Assembly: GCA_036567985.1 (NCBI GenBank)
Contig: DATCTK010000012.1
Span: 32,288-96,287, forward strand
Direction of reading: 5' to 3'
Source of the DNA: SZUA-229 sp036567985
GTDB lineage: Bacteria; Pseudomonadota; Gammaproteobacteria; SZUA-229
Length of the DNA: 64,000 nucleotides
Every line of letters begins with the position of its first letter. The first letter of the stretch is position 1. A program made the translations under genes and the position numbers. The notes under the pieces were generated by a model. That model saw only the letters and a list, made by a program, of their open reading frames with translations, had not been told where the DNA came from and did no database searches. Shown in pieces: positions 1 through 8,863 of this stretch.

Positions 1-817
1 CTTTTACATCCTCGGTGATATAGCCGGTGATTTTTTCAGCCACCGGGTTCAGGTATTCAACCCGACCATCCTTGCCGGTGGTAATAATCGCATCGCCCAC
101 ACTGCGCAATGTGATTTGTGCAATTTCCTTTTCCAGAAACAGCTCCCGTTCGGTGCGTGTGCTACGTCGTATAACATAAAAAGCCACCAGCAGGGCGAGC
201 AACAGAATCACGGCGAATAGCGCGCTTTGTAATCTCTGTGCTTTTTCGTACTGGGTGGTGGCGTTTTTTCGCGCCTCGAAAATAATGGCTTTCTGGTGGT
301 CCAGCAATGACATGAAATTATCAATAATAATGCTCTGTTGCGGGTAGACTTTTTCTATCATCATGCGCTGTGAGACAATGGATGATTCGATATCATCGGC
401 CATGGCAACATTCGCCGCTGCTCGGAGCAACAGCTGTGCCTGCTGGGCGGCCTGGTTGATATTGTCCAGATAGGTGGATTCCTGCTCATTCAGGCCGAGT
501 TCGATAAGGTGTTCGCGGTAGATGGAAAACTGGGTGGCCAGGCTTTCCAGGCTCATATTCATTTCGTCTTTCTTGAATGGATCGCTTTCGTAACTCATTT
601 GCAGGGTGAGGCGGCTGCGGGTGCGTGCTGTTTCTATCAGGCGCACAACCACGTCCATTTTATCGCTGGCCACCGTGCTACCCTGAATGGCAGCATAGAA
701 GGTCTGCATCTGTGTATGGCTACTGTAGGCGAACAGGCTTAATAGTAAAATTAAAAAGCCAAAGCCGAGTATCAGCACGCTGATAGACTCAGACTTGCTT
801 GTTAAAGACGTCTGCAT
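1..817 (-). CDS. Membrane sensor protein with PAS domain (5' part, runs off the window)
   Basis: Reading the minus strand from ATG at 817 gives an open frame of 272 codons to the window edge. A hydrophobic segment lies near residues 10-26, followed by a mostly helical region of about 160 residues that looks like a four-helix sensor bundle. A second membrane segment lies near 195-212. A PAS domain then begins (LRSVGDAIITT, then EYLNPVAEKITGY). This PAS type often precedes GGDEF-EAL or histidine kinase output domains, but the output domain is outside the window, so the enzymatic role is unknown. It is divergent from ruvC, across a gap of about 200 bp that could hold both promoters. Confidence 0.8.
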   Translation of the reverse strand, partial: MQTSLTSKSESISVLILGFGFLILLLSLFAYSSHTQMQTFYAAIQGSTVASDKMDVVVRLIETARTRSRLTLQMSYESDPFKKDEMNMSLESLATQFSIYREHLIELGLNEQESTYLDNINQAAQQAQLLLRAAANVAMADDIESSIVSQRMMIEKVYPQQSIIIDNFMSLLDHQKAIIFEARKNATTQYEKAQRLQSALFAVILLLALLVAFYVIRRSTRTERELFLEKEIAQITLRSVGDAIITTGKDGRVEYLNPVAEKITGYITEDVK

Positions 818-1019
818 AGGTTGTTTTTTTATAATAGTTGTATGTTTTTACCTGTCACCAGAATAGCATGTTCTGCCAAACTTGGCTTGTCTCTAAGCCA
901 CCGTCAATCGGTACATTGCCTACTACTGGCGGGACAGTATGGTAAACTTCAGCAGAAAATCGCGGGCCGTGTATAAAGCGGCCTGACCGCATAATGACCC
1001 CGGAACAGCAGATCTCTCA

Positions 1020-1544
1020 TTGACTATTCGAATATTAGGTATTGATCCCGGCTCACGGCAAACCGGCTACGGTGTGATTGATTCCGATGGCAGGGCTTCG
1101 CAGCATGTCGACAGTGGCTGTATTTATGCGAAAGGCGACGATTTTGCCTCACGCCTGGGGTATATCTTTCAGCAGGTGGCCGAGCTGATCGCAACCTATC
1201 AGCCGACTGAACTGTCGATTGAACAGGTGTTTGTAAACAAGAATATCGATTCGGCACTGAAGCTGGGGCAGGCCAGGGGCGCGGCCATCTGCGCTGCGGT
1301 GCAGGCGGGCCTGAGCGTGCACGAATATGCACCCAAGGCGGTAAAGAGTGCGGTGGTGGGCAGTGGTAATGCCAGCAAGGAGCAGGTGCAGCATATGATG
1401 AGCATGCTGTTGCGTCTTGAGCAGGGGCTGCAGGCGGACCAGGCGGATGCACTGGCCATCGCCCTGTGCCATGCGCACAACCGGGATCTGGCAGGCAGGA
1501 TCGCATTGCCGTCACGCCGCCGCAGCCGTGGTCGATGGTTATAG
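1020..1544 (+). CDS. ruvC: Holliday junction resolvase RuvC
   Basis: RuvC is the endonuclease that cuts Holliday junctions after branch migration by RuvAB. The 174-residue product has the family's usual length. The four acidic metal-binding positions are visible as D9 (ILGIDPGS), E68 (LSIEQVF), D140 and D143 (ADQADAL). The start is a TTG: the product begins MTIRILGIDPG as in other RuvC proteins, and no ATG lies nearby. The upstream ribosome-binding site is weak. It leads a ruvC-ruvA-ruvB run. The yebC gene that often precedes ruvC in gammaproteobacteria is absent here. Confidence 0.97.
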   Translation: MTIRILGIDPGSRQTGYGVIDSDGRASQHVDSGCIYAKGDDFASRLGYIFQQVAELIATYQPTELSIEQVFVNKNIDSALKLGQARGAAICAAVQAGLSVHEYAPKAVKSAVVGSGNASKEQVQHMMSMLLRLEQGLQADQADALAIALCHAHNRDLAGRIALPSRRRSRGRWL

Positions 1545-1578
1545 GCCAGGTATGCTGGCTCAGAGATAAAGATGACAT

Positions 1579-2190
1579 ATGATTGGTAGAATTTACGGCA
1601 AAATTATAGACAAGCAGCCGCCGCAGTTGCTGGTGGATGTGCAGGGGGTGGGCTATGAAATCGATGCGCCCATGTCGACCTTTTATCAGCTACCCAACCT
1701 GGGCGAGGCGGTGACCCTGCATACCCACCTGGTGGTACGTGAGGATGCGCAATTGCTTTACGGCTTTGCCAGCCTGGCGGAACGCAGCCTGTTTCGCAGC
1801 CTGATCAAGGTGAATGGTGTGGGCGCCAGAATGGCGCTGACCATCCTTTCCGGCATGAGTGCCGATGAGTTTATCGCCTGTGTGCAGGACAGTGATGCCG
1901 CGGCGCTGGTGCGCCTGCCCGGGGTGGGCAAGAAAACCGCCGAGCGACTGATTATCGAGTTACGTGACAAGTTAAAAGACCAGCTGGGCAGCAGCTCGCC
2001 AGTCGCTGGCAGTGCCGCGAGCAGCGTTGCTACAGCCCCCAGTTCGCCGGTGGCGGATGCGGTCAGTGCACTGATCGCCCTGGGCTATAAGGGCGCAGAG
2101 GCCAGTCGTATGGTGCGGGCTCTGGAAACCAGTGATTTGTCGGCGGAAGAGATTATTCGTCTCAGCCTGCAGGCCGCGGCAAAAAAATAG
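1579..2190 (+). CDS. ruvA: Holliday junction branch migration protein RuvA
   Basis: RuvA binds the four-way junction as a tetramer and loads the RuvB motors. The 203-residue product starts MIGRIYGKIIDKQPP, typical of the N-terminal OB-fold domain. The helix-hairpin-helix region follows (VNGVGARMALTIL and LPGVGKKTAERLIIELRDK, about residues 75-135). A Ser/Ala-rich linker and a C-terminal RuvB-contact domain (VSALIALGYKGAEASRMV) complete it. It lies 34 bp after ruvC and is presumably cotranscribed with it. Confidence 0.97.
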   Translation: MIGRIYGKIIDKQPPQLLVDVQGVGYEIDAPMSTFYQLPNLGEAVTLHTHLVVREDAQLLYGFASLAERSLFRSLIKVNGVGARMALTILSGMSADEFIACVQDSDAAALVRLPGVGKKTAERLIIELRDKLKDQLGSSSPVAGSAASSVATAPSSPVADAVSALIALGYKGAEASRMVRALETSDLSAEEIIRLSLQAAAKK

Positions 2191-2257
2191 ACAGCAGGCA
2201 GCTACTGCAAACAGCCGTATGTATTCACCTCGCACACAGGTAACTAAGGTATCTTGA

Positions 2258-3307
2258 ATGAATGAACGCATAATCACCCCGCAGTCCTCCCGCGATGATG
2301 AGGCGATAGATCATGCCATTCGTCCCAAATTGCTGGCGGATTACTCCGGCCAGCCGATGGCATCGGAGCAGCTGGATATCTTTATTCCAGCGGCGCGCAA
2401 CCGCGGTGAGGCACTGGATCACCTGCTGATTTTCGGCCCCCCGGGGCTGGGCAAAACCACCCTGGCGCACATTGTGGCCAATGAAATGGGGGTTAATCTG
2501 CGCCAGACTTCCGGCCCGGTGCTGGAGCGTCCCGGCGACCTGGCAGCACTGCTCACCAACCTGGAACCCCATGACGTACTGTTTGTGGATGAAATTCACC
2601 GCCTGAGTCCGGTAGTCGAGGAAGTGCTTTATCCGGCGATGGAAGATTACCAGCTGGATATTATGATCGGTGAGGGCCCTGCAGCCCGTTCTATCAAGCT
2701 GGATCTGCCGCCATTTACCCTGGTGGGTGCCACCACCCGTGCCGGTTCCCTGACCTCGCCCCTGCGGGATCGCTTTGGTATTGTATTGCGCCTGGAGTTT
2801 TACAATATCACCGACCTTAGCTCGATCGTGACGCGCTCGGCGCATATTCTCGGGGTCGAGCTGGATGCCGAGGGCGCCGCTGAAATTGCCCGTCGGGCAC
2901 GGGGTACGCCGCGTATTGCCAATCGTTTACTGCGCCGGGTGCGTGATTACGCTGAAGTTAAAGCCGATGGCAGGGTCAATCGACAGGTGGCTGCGAGTGC
3001 GCTGGATATGCTCAAGGTGGATTCCTACGGCTTTGATAATATGGACCGTAACCTGCTCACCACGATTATTGAAAAATTCAGCGGTGGCCCGGTGGGGGTC
3101 GAAAACCTGGCGGCGGCAATCGGTGAAGAGCGAGATACTATTGAAGATGTGATCGAGCCTTATCTGATACAGCAGGGTTTTTTAATGCGCACCCCGCGGG
3201 GGCGGGTCGCCACCGCAAATGCCTATCGGCACTTCGGCCTTAAGCCGCCGAGCAGTGAAGCGGCGCTGGATCTATTTGCGGATCAGGTCGATGATGCACC
3301 GCAATGA
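2258..3307 (+). CDS. ruvB: Holliday junction branch migration ATPase RuvB
   Basis: RuvB is the AAA+ hexameric motor that drives branch migration. The 349-residue protein has Walker A GPPGLGKTT at residues 60-68, Walker B with D111-E112 (VLFVDEIHRL), a sensor 1 region (LVGATTRAG) and the winged-helix C-terminal domain (EPYLIQQGFLMRTPRGR). A 67-bp gap separates it from ruvA. The remaining part of the resolvasome is encoded directly upstream, so all three subunits are available from one locus. Confidence 0.98.
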   Translation: MNERIITPQSSRDDEAIDHAIRPKLLADYSGQPMASEQLDIFIPAARNRGEALDHLLIFGPPGLGKTTLAHIVANEMGVNLRQTSGPVLERPGDLAALLTNLEPHDVLFVDEIHRLSPVVEEVLYPAMEDYQLDIMIGEGPAARSIKLDLPPFTLVGATTRAGSLTSPLRDRFGIVLRLEFYNITDLSSIVTRSAHILGVELDAEGAAEIARRARGTPRIANRLLRRVRDYAEVKADGRVNRQVAASALDMLKVDSYGFDNMDRNLLTTIIEKFSGGPVGVENLAAAIGEERDTIEDVIEPYLIQQGFLMRTPRGRVATANAYRHFGLKPPSSEAALDLFADQVDDAPQ

Positions 3308-3400
3308 TGTAATGGATGAGTCGCGCTAAACACTATCTGTATCACAATAATCAAATCACAACTTATTAAAATAAACGCAGCTTTATGGGTAAAGATATAA

Positions 3401-3820
3401 ATGAACTTTGAATGGCCGCTGCGCGTCTACTACGAGGACACGGACTCCGGTGGTGTGGTTTATTATGCCAACTACCTGAAATTTATGGAGCGGGCGCGCA
3501 CCGAGTTTTTGCGTTCACTGGGGTTTGAGCAGGATCAGCTGATTGAACAGCAGAATATTATTTTTGCAGTGCGTTCAGTGCAGCTTGATTACCTGAGCCC
3601 GGCCCGATTTAATGACAAATTGATAATCACCGCTCAACTGATAGAGCTTAAAAAAGCCAGCATGTTATTTAAACAGACGATTTATCGCGAACAACAGGCA
3701 GAAAAGATTCTGTGCCAGGGCGAAGTTCGAATTGCCTGCATCAATGCTGCCTCATTTCGCCCGATAGCTATTCCCGAATCTATTGTACAGCTTGCCAAGG
3801 AGACCCCAGGTGTCGACTGA
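3401..3820 (+). CDS. ybgC: Tol-Pal-associated acyl-CoA thioesterase YbgC
   Basis: This is a hot-dog-fold thioesterase of 139 residues. The signature region VYYEDTDSGGVVYYANYLKFMERARTEFL near the N terminus contains the catalytic aspartate (D15 or its neighbour in the DTDSGG loop). Family members hydrolyse short-chain or ACP-linked acyl thioesters and almost always head the tol-pal operon, as here. Its 3' end overlaps the tolQ start by 11 bp, which suggests translational coupling. The physiological substrate cannot be told from sequence. Confidence 0.93.
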   Translation: MNFEWPLRVYYEDTDSGGVVYYANYLKFMERARTEFLRSLGFEQDQLIEQQNIIFAVRSVQLDYLSPARFNDKLIITAQLIELKKASMLFKQTIYREQQAEKILCQGEVRIACINAASFRPIAIPESIVQLAKETPGVD

Positions 3821-4568
3821 TCTATCACTTATTAGTTTAATTGCAGAGGCCAGTATTCTGGTGCAACTGGTGATGCTGGCGCTGCTGGCCGCTTCGGTTA
3901 TTTCCTGGTTTGTGATTTTCCAGAAAAATAAATTATTCAAAAGTGTGGATGGTGATGCGACACGTTTTGAAAATGAATTCTGGTCAGGTGGGGATCTGAG
4001 CGAACTCTACAGCAAACTGTCGCGCCGTCGGCTGGACCGCGAAGGCATGGAGAAAATATTCGAAACCGGCTTTGCCGAGTTTGCCCGTTCCTATAAAACC
4101 ACCACTGATCCGACGCTGATGATGGCGAGTATTCAGCGCGGCATGAAAGTGGTGCTGTCGCGGGAAGAAGACCGTCTCGAATCTAACCTTTCACTGCTGG
4201 CAACTATCGGTTCGACCAGCCCCTATGTGGGCCTGTTCGGCACCGTATGGGGAATTATGAACTCATTTATCGCCCTGGGCGCGGCACAGAATGCGTCATT
4301 GAATATGGTGGCACCGGGTATTGCCGAGGCGCTGATTGCGACTGCCATGGGTCTGTTTGCGGCCATTCCCGCAGTGGTTGCCTATAACCGCTATGCGGAC
4401 AAGGTGGATCGTTTTATGGGACGTTATGAAAACTTTATGGAAGAGTTCACCACCGTATTACAGCGCCAGACACAGAAATATATGGCGCAACAAAAAACGG
4501 CTGGCGCAAATAAACCGGTTGATAACAAGGTTGCAGATGCTGTAAGCGATACGCAGGAGACGGTTTAG
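3810..4568 (+). CDS. tolQ: Tol-Pal system protein TolQ
   Basis: TolQ is the inner-membrane stator subunit that, with TolR, converts proton motive force into movement of TolA. I place the start at GTG 3810, because a strong AAGGAG lies at 3797-3802 and the product then begins VSTDLSLISLIAEAS as in the family. The open frame extends further upstream, but that part lies inside ybgC. Three membrane segments are visible: about residues 10-35, a second in the GSTSPYVGLFGTVWGIMNSF region, and a third in IATAMGLFAAIPAVVAYN. The 252-residue length is normal. The stop overlaps the tolR start by one base. Confidence 0.96.
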   Translation: MSTDLSLISLIAEASILVQLVMLALLAASVISWFVIFQKNKLFKSVDGDATRFENEFWSGGDLSELYSKLSRRRLDREGMEKIFETGFAEFARSYKTTTDPTLMMASIQRGMKVVLSREEDRLESNLSLLATIGSTSPYVGLFGTVWGIMNSFIALGAAQNASLNMVAPGIAEALIATAMGLFAAIPAVVAYNRYADKVDRFMGRYENFMEEFTTVLQRQTQKYMAQQKTAGANKPVDNKVADAVSDTQETV

Positions 4569-4996
4569 TGGCGTCCAGGCGTAAACATCGGCCAATGGCG
4601 GAAATCAATGTGGTGCCCTACATCGATGTAATGCTGGTGCTGCTGATTATTTTTATGATTACCGCGCCGATTGTGCAGCAGGGGGTAGAAATCGAGCTGC
4701 CACGGCCAAATGTTGCTGCCAAACAAATGTCGCCGGATCAACATGAACCAGTGGTGGTGGCGGTTGATCAAAAGGGTGATTTTTATCTTAATATCGGTGA
4801 CCATCCGGATAAGCCGATTGAAGCAGAATTGTTGGTCAACCGGGTAGCGGCAGTGCGTCAGTTAAAACCCGATGTGCCAGTGCTGGTGCGGGGTGACCGT
4901 GGTGCAGGGTATGGCCAGGTGGTGGATGCCATGGTGTTACTGCAGAAAGCCGGGGTGGAAAAAGTCGGCTTAATGACGGATCAGCCAGACAATTAA
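4568..4996 (+). CDS. tolR: Tol-Pal system protein TolR
   Basis: TolR is the ExbD-family partner of TolQ. The 142-residue product begins at a GTG that shares its first base with the tolQ stop codon. A short cytoplasmic stretch (RRKHRPMAEINVVPYIDV) leads into one membrane helix (MLVLLIIFMITAPIV). The conserved aspartate that takes part in proton translocation is in the YIDVMLVL segment. The C-terminal periplasmic domain ends normally (VGLMTDQP). The tight spacing in tolQRAB supports equimolar production of the motor subunits. Confidence 0.96.
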   Translation: MASRRKHRPMAEINVVPYIDVMLVLLIIFMITAPIVQQGVEIELPRPNVAAKQMSPDQHEPVVVAVDQKGDFYLNIGDHPDKPIEAELLVNRVAAVRQLKPDVPVLVRGDRGAGYGQVVDAMVLLQKAGVEKVGLMTDQPDN

Positions 4997-4997
4997 T

Positions 4998-5927
4998 ATG
5001 CACACCAGTCTGTTCTCGCAAATAAAACAATTTCCACGGCTGTTGCTGTTTTCAATTCTGCTGCATCTGTTTCTGCTGGCGATTTTAATGTTTAGCCTGC
5101 AGCATACCTCCGCACCTAAAATGCCGGCAGAGAAAAAAGTCGATACCGTGAAGGCGGTGATCATTGATGCCAGTGTGGTGGAGCAGGAAGTTCAGAAACT
5201 GAAACAGGCGGAAGACAGCGCACGGCAAAAGAAGCTGGAAGAACAGAAAAAGTTACAACAACAGGCGGATGCTGCGCGGCAGAAACGATTGCAGGAAGAG
5301 AAACGCCTGGCCGAAGTGAAACGCAAGGAACAGCAGCGTAAGCAGGAGCAGGCGAAAAAAGAAAAAGCCGAGCAGCTAAGAAAACAGCAGGAACTGGCAA
5401 AACTGGAAAAGCAGAAAGCCGAGCTGGAAAAGAAAAAACAGGCCGAGCAACAGCGACTGGCGGAGCTGGAAAAGAAACGTAAGGCGGAAGAAGCGGCTGC
5501 AGAAAAGAAAAAGCGTGAGCAGGCAGAAGCGGCGCGACAGAAAAAACTGGCAGAAGAAGCCGAGGCAAGACGTAAGGAGCAGGAAGCGGAAATGCGACGC
5601 CAGATGCTGGCGGAAGAAGCCCGCATGGCAAAACAGAGTGCAGAAAACCAGCGGCTACTGGCGCAGTATAAATACAGCATTAAACGTAAGGTGCAGGATA
5701 ACTGGCAGCAACCGGTGAATATGACTGCAGGCTGGTCCTGTGTAGTTCTGGTAGAACAGGATCGCTTCGGTGAAGTGCTGAATGTACAATTAAAACAATG
5801 CAATGGCAGTGAGGCCTTCAAGAGCACGGTAGAGCGTGCGGTACGCAAGGCCTCGCCTTTACCCGAGGCGCCCAATAACGATGTATTTGATCGAAAAATA
5901 GAATTTATCTTCAGGCCTGATGTATGA
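4998..5927 (+). CDS. tolA: Tol-Pal system protein TolA
   Basis: TolA spans the periplasm to link the TolQR motor to TolB and Pal. The 309-residue protein has a single N-terminal membrane helix (about residues 14-36). A long helical Lys/Glu/Gln/Ala-rich stalk runs from about 65 to 220. A globular C-terminal domain follows (SIKRKVQDNWQQP to FIFRPDV), with the Cys pair usual for TolA domain III (GWSCVVLV and LKQCNGSEAF). Low-complexity stalk codons produce long antisense open frames, which I treat as artefacts. The 3' end overlaps tolB by 4 bp. Confidence 0.95.
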   Translation: MHTSLFSQIKQFPRLLLFSILLHLFLLAILMFSLQHTSAPKMPAEKKVDTVKAVIIDASVVEQEVQKLKQAEDSARQKKLEEQKKLQQQADAARQKRLQEEKRLAEVKRKEQQRKQEQAKKEKAEQLRKQQELAKLEKQKAELEKKKQAEQQRLAELEKKRKAEEAAAEKKKREQAEAARQKKLAEEAEARRKEQEAEMRRQMLAEEARMAKQSAENQRLLAQYKYSIKRKVQDNWQQPVNMTAGWSCVVLVEQDRFGEVLNVQLKQCNGSEAFKSTVERAVRKASPLPEAPNNDVFDRKIEFIFRPDV

Positions 5928-7216
5928 AAAAACTAATCACGATTATCTTTTTATTTTCACTATCACTCGGTGCGCACAGCGCATTGCGAGTGGAAATTAC
6001 CAAAGGCGCGGATGGTGCACTGCCGATTGCAATCGTGCCGTTTCAGCAGCAGTTGCAGTCAGCCACAAGTGATACCGATGTGGCGGCGATTGTGCGCAAT
6101 GATTTACAGCGCAGTGGCCGCTTTGCACCAATTGAGCCGGACAAACTGATTGCCCGGCCCCGTGCAGCGGAGGATGTAAATTTCAAACTCTGGCGGGTGG
6201 CGGGTATCGATCACCTGGTGATTGGCGATATCAAACAGTTGAATGCGGATCAGTATGAAATCAGTTTCCGCTTGCTGGATGTGTTCAAGGGCAACCAGGT
6301 GCTGGGTTACCAGTTCCGTGCCACCAATAAAACAATACGCAGTGTCAGTCACCATATCAGTGATCTGATCTATGAAAGTATTACCGGGCAGAAGGGTGCG
6401 TTTGATACCAAGATCGCCTATGTGACCACCCAGCGCCAGCAGGGACGTCAGCCCTCCTATGTGTTGCAGGTGGCGGATACCGATGGGCATAACCCGCAAA
6501 CCGTACTGACTTCACAGCAACCGATTATGTCACCCTCCTGGTCACCGGATGGCAGCCAGCTGGCATATGTCAGTTTTGAGAAGCGCAAATCAGAAATCTA
6601 TATTCAGAATCTGTACACTCAGCAGCGTCAGAAAGTGGCTTCATTCAGTGGCATTAACGGCGCGCCCGTGTGGTCCCCGAATGGTCGTGAGCTGGCCTTG
6701 ACCCTGTCCAAGGAAGGTAATCCGGATATTTATGTGCTGGATGTGGCAAGTAAATCGCTGCGTCAGGTTACCCGTCACTGGGGCATAGATACCGAGCCCG
6801 CCTGGACAGCGGACGGCAAGGAGCTGGTGTTTACCTCAAGCCGTGCCGGTAAGCCGCAGATTTATCGCATAAGCAGCAAGGGCGGTAATGCCAAACGCCT
6901 GACCTTTGACGGCAAATACAATGCCAGCCCGGAAGTGTCCAGCGATGGTCGCACCCTGGTGTATGTGCAGGGTGAGGGCAATGAGTTTCGTATTGCCACC
7001 ATGGATCTGCAGTCGGGTTTCGTGCAGGTGCTGACCGATGGGCCACTGGATGAATCACCCAGTTTCGCGCCCAATGGCAGCATGATTCTGTACGCTTCCA
7101 CCGATCAGTCACAGGGTGTACTGGCAGCGGTTTCAAGCGATGGTCGTTTCAAGCAGAAACTGGTGCTCTCGGACGGTGACGTAAGAGAACCGACCTGGGG
7201 GCCGTTTAAGCAGTAA
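5924..7216 (+). CDS. tolB: Tol-Pal system periplasmic protein TolB
   Basis: TolB is the periplasmic beta-propeller that cycles between Pal and TolA. The 430-residue precursor has a Sec signal peptide (MKKLITIIFLFSLSLGAHS). An N-terminal alpha/beta domain follows (residues about 22-160). A six-bladed propeller then shows repeated WSPDGSQLAYVS, WSPNGRELALT and WTADGKELVFTS blades. The start overlaps the tolA stop (ATGA). Length and domain order are normal. Confidence 0.97.
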   Translation: MKKLITIIFLFSLSLGAHSALRVEITKGADGALPIAIVPFQQQLQSATSDTDVAAIVRNDLQRSGRFAPIEPDKLIARPRAAEDVNFKLWRVAGIDHLVIGDIKQLNADQYEISFRLLDVFKGNQVLGYQFRATNKTIRSVSHHISDLIYESITGQKGAFDTKIAYVTTQRQQGRQPSYVLQVADTDGHNPQTVLTSQQPIMSPSWSPDGSQLAYVSFEKRKSEIYIQNLYTQQRQKVASFSGINGAPVWSPNGRELALTLSKEGNPDIYVLDVASKSLRQVTRHWGIDTEPAWTADGKELVFTSSRAGKPQIYRISSKGGNAKRLTFDGKYNASPEVSSDGRTLVYVQGEGNEFRIATMDLQSGFVQVLTDGPLDESPSFAPNGSMILYASTDQSQGVLAAVSSDGRFKQKLVLSDGDVREPTWGPFKQ

Positions 7217-7342
7217 GTGTCTCGGTTTGTATGACGAGTTTAAAAAATTTAACAGAGTATAAATTAGCAGAGGGTTTGCAGCTGTAGCCATCTGGGATCA
7301 GCACTGTACACCGGATGCTTTAACCGAAATGAGGAAACAAAC

Positions 7343-7903
7343 GTGAAAAAATTAATCACAACCCTGTTTGTAAGCGGCCTGCTGGTCGCCTGTGCACCAC
7401 AGAACGTTAAAGACGATGGCGCTGGCACAATGGCCGGTGCAGGCGGCGAACCCGCGGGCGGTGTTGAAACCGGTGGTTTAAGCGGTTCGGGTATGGACGA
7501 TGGTACTCTGCTCTCCGGGCTGGATGTGTCCTATGAAAAAACAGCGATCAATGACACAAATAATGTATTGATCGAGAAGGTTATTTACTTTGACTATGAC
7601 AGTGACCAGATCGGTGAGGAATACCAGACACTGATTGCGCACCATGGCAAATACCTGGCGGCCAATGCGGATATGCAGGTGCGCATTGAAGGCCATGCGG
7701 ACGAACGCGGCAGTCGAGAATACAATGTGGCGCTGGCTAACCGCCGTGCACAATCGGTGCGTCGACTGGTGCTGTTCCAGGGTGCAGCTGCAGACCAGGT
7801 GGATGTGGTTAGCTACGGTGAAGAAAAGCCGGTGGCACTGGGTCATGATGAGGAGTCCTGGCGCCTTAACCGCCGTGTTGAGCTGGTCTACGAAGCACGT
7901 TAA
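7343..7903 (+). CDS. pal: Peptidoglycan-associated lipoprotein Pal
   Basis: Pal anchors the outer membrane to peptidoglycan and is the terminal partner of TolB. The 186-residue precursor has a lipoprotein signal ending in LLVAC, with the lipidated cysteine at C17. A Gly-rich linker follows (about 25-55), then an OmpA-like peptidoglycan-binding domain (about 78-186) with YFDYDSDQI and GHADERGSREYN. A GAGGAAA ribosome-binding site precedes the ATG. The 126-bp gap after tolB leaves room for an additional promoter. Confidence 0.97.
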   Translation: MKKLITTLFVSGLLVACAPQNVKDDGAGTMAGAGGEPAGGVETGGLSGSGMDDGTLLSGLDVSYEKTAINDTNNVLIEKVIYFDYDSDQIGEEYQTLIAHHGKYLAANADMQVRIEGHADERGSREYNVALANRRAQSVRRLVLFQGAAADQVDVVSYGEEKPVALGHDEESWRLNRRVELVYEAR

Positions 7904-8026
7904 TATAACGCCATTCTGTTTGTGAACAATGCGCGCTTGCTGGCTGGTCGATTTTTATGACTGGCCAGCGTTGTGCATGGCATTGCAATTCCAACTATCA
8001 ATGTATACAGCCCGTAGGCCCCTGTT

Positions 8027-8863
8027 ATGTCATTTAAATCTGTAATTTTGCCAGCTCGAACCCTGATGCTGGCGGCACTCCTTACTGTATCGGCGCCACT
8101 GCTGGCAAATCAGCAATCGATTGAACAGCGTCTGAACCGGCTGGAAAATATTCTTGGTAGCCAGGTATTGATGGATCAGTCACAACGTCTGGAACTGATG
8201 CAGCAGGAGTTACAGACCTTGCGCGGCATGCTGGAATCCCAGGAAAACCAGCTGGATCTGATCAGGCAGCGTCAGCGGAACCTCTATCAGGATATCGATC
8301 GTCGCCTGGGCGAACTGGAAATTACCTCGGGACGGGGAAGTGCTACTGCTGGTGGAATGCCCAGCGCCAGTGTCTCCGCTGGTCGATCACCCATCGCACC
8401 GCCATCCGCCTCGGTAACCGGTTCTGATGAAATTGATAATGAGCAAGCCATGACGGCCATGGTGACGCCGGGTGAGAAGAGTGACAAATCGGCCTACAGT
8501 GAGGCTTTTAATACACTCAAGGCGGGACGTTATCAGGATGCGATCAAGGCATTCAAGGGGTTCCAGAAAGACTACCCGGAAAGCCCCTACAGCGCCAATG
8601 CACAGTACTGGCTGGGTGAGGCCTATTCGGTATCGCGGGACTATAAAACCGCGCTGAAGGAATTCCAGGCGGTGGTCAATAACCACCCCGAGAGCAATAA
8701 GGTGGAAGGTGCGATGCTGAAAATCGGCTACACCCATTATGAAATGCAGGACTGGGCTGCCGCGCGTTCAGCATTGAACCAGGTGGTGAGCAAATACCCC
8801 GGCACCGCTGTGGCACGCAAGGCAGAAGAGCGGCTGCAGCGCATGCAGCGTGAAGGCCATTAA
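8027..8863 (+). CDS. cpoB: Cell division coordinator CpoB (YbgF), periplasmic TPR protein
   Basis: CpoB links Tol-Pal activity to septal peptidoglycan synthesis. The 278-residue precursor has a signal peptide (cleavage near LLANQQS) and an N-terminal trimerising coiled coil (IEQRLNRLENILG to about residue 100). A Ser/Ala/Pro-rich linker follows. The C-terminal TPR repeats begin at about residue 157 (YSEAFNTLKAGRYQDAIKAF, then SANAQYWLGEAY, KVEGAMLKIGYTHYEM). This is the standard position after pal. Its 3' end overlaps the upstream candidate start of queE. Confidence 0.95.
   Translation: MSFKSVILPARTLMLAALLTVSAPLLANQQSIEQRLNRLENILGSQVLMDQSQRLELMQQELQTLRGMLESQENQLDLIRQRQRNLYQDIDRRLGELEITSGRGSATAGGMPSASVSAGRSPIAPPSASVTGSDEIDNEQAMTAMVTPGEKSDKSAYSEAFNTLKAGRYQDAIKAFKGFQKDYPESPYSANAQYWLGEAYSVSRDYKTALKEFQAVVNNHPESNKVEGAMLKIGYTHYEMQDWAAARSALNQVVSKYPGTAVARKAEERLQRMQREGH

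Noticed and set aside
5161..5875. Long antisense open frames inside tolA
   Set aside because: They are produced by the low-complexity Lys/Glu/Gln/Ala stalk codons of TolA and resemble no protein family.
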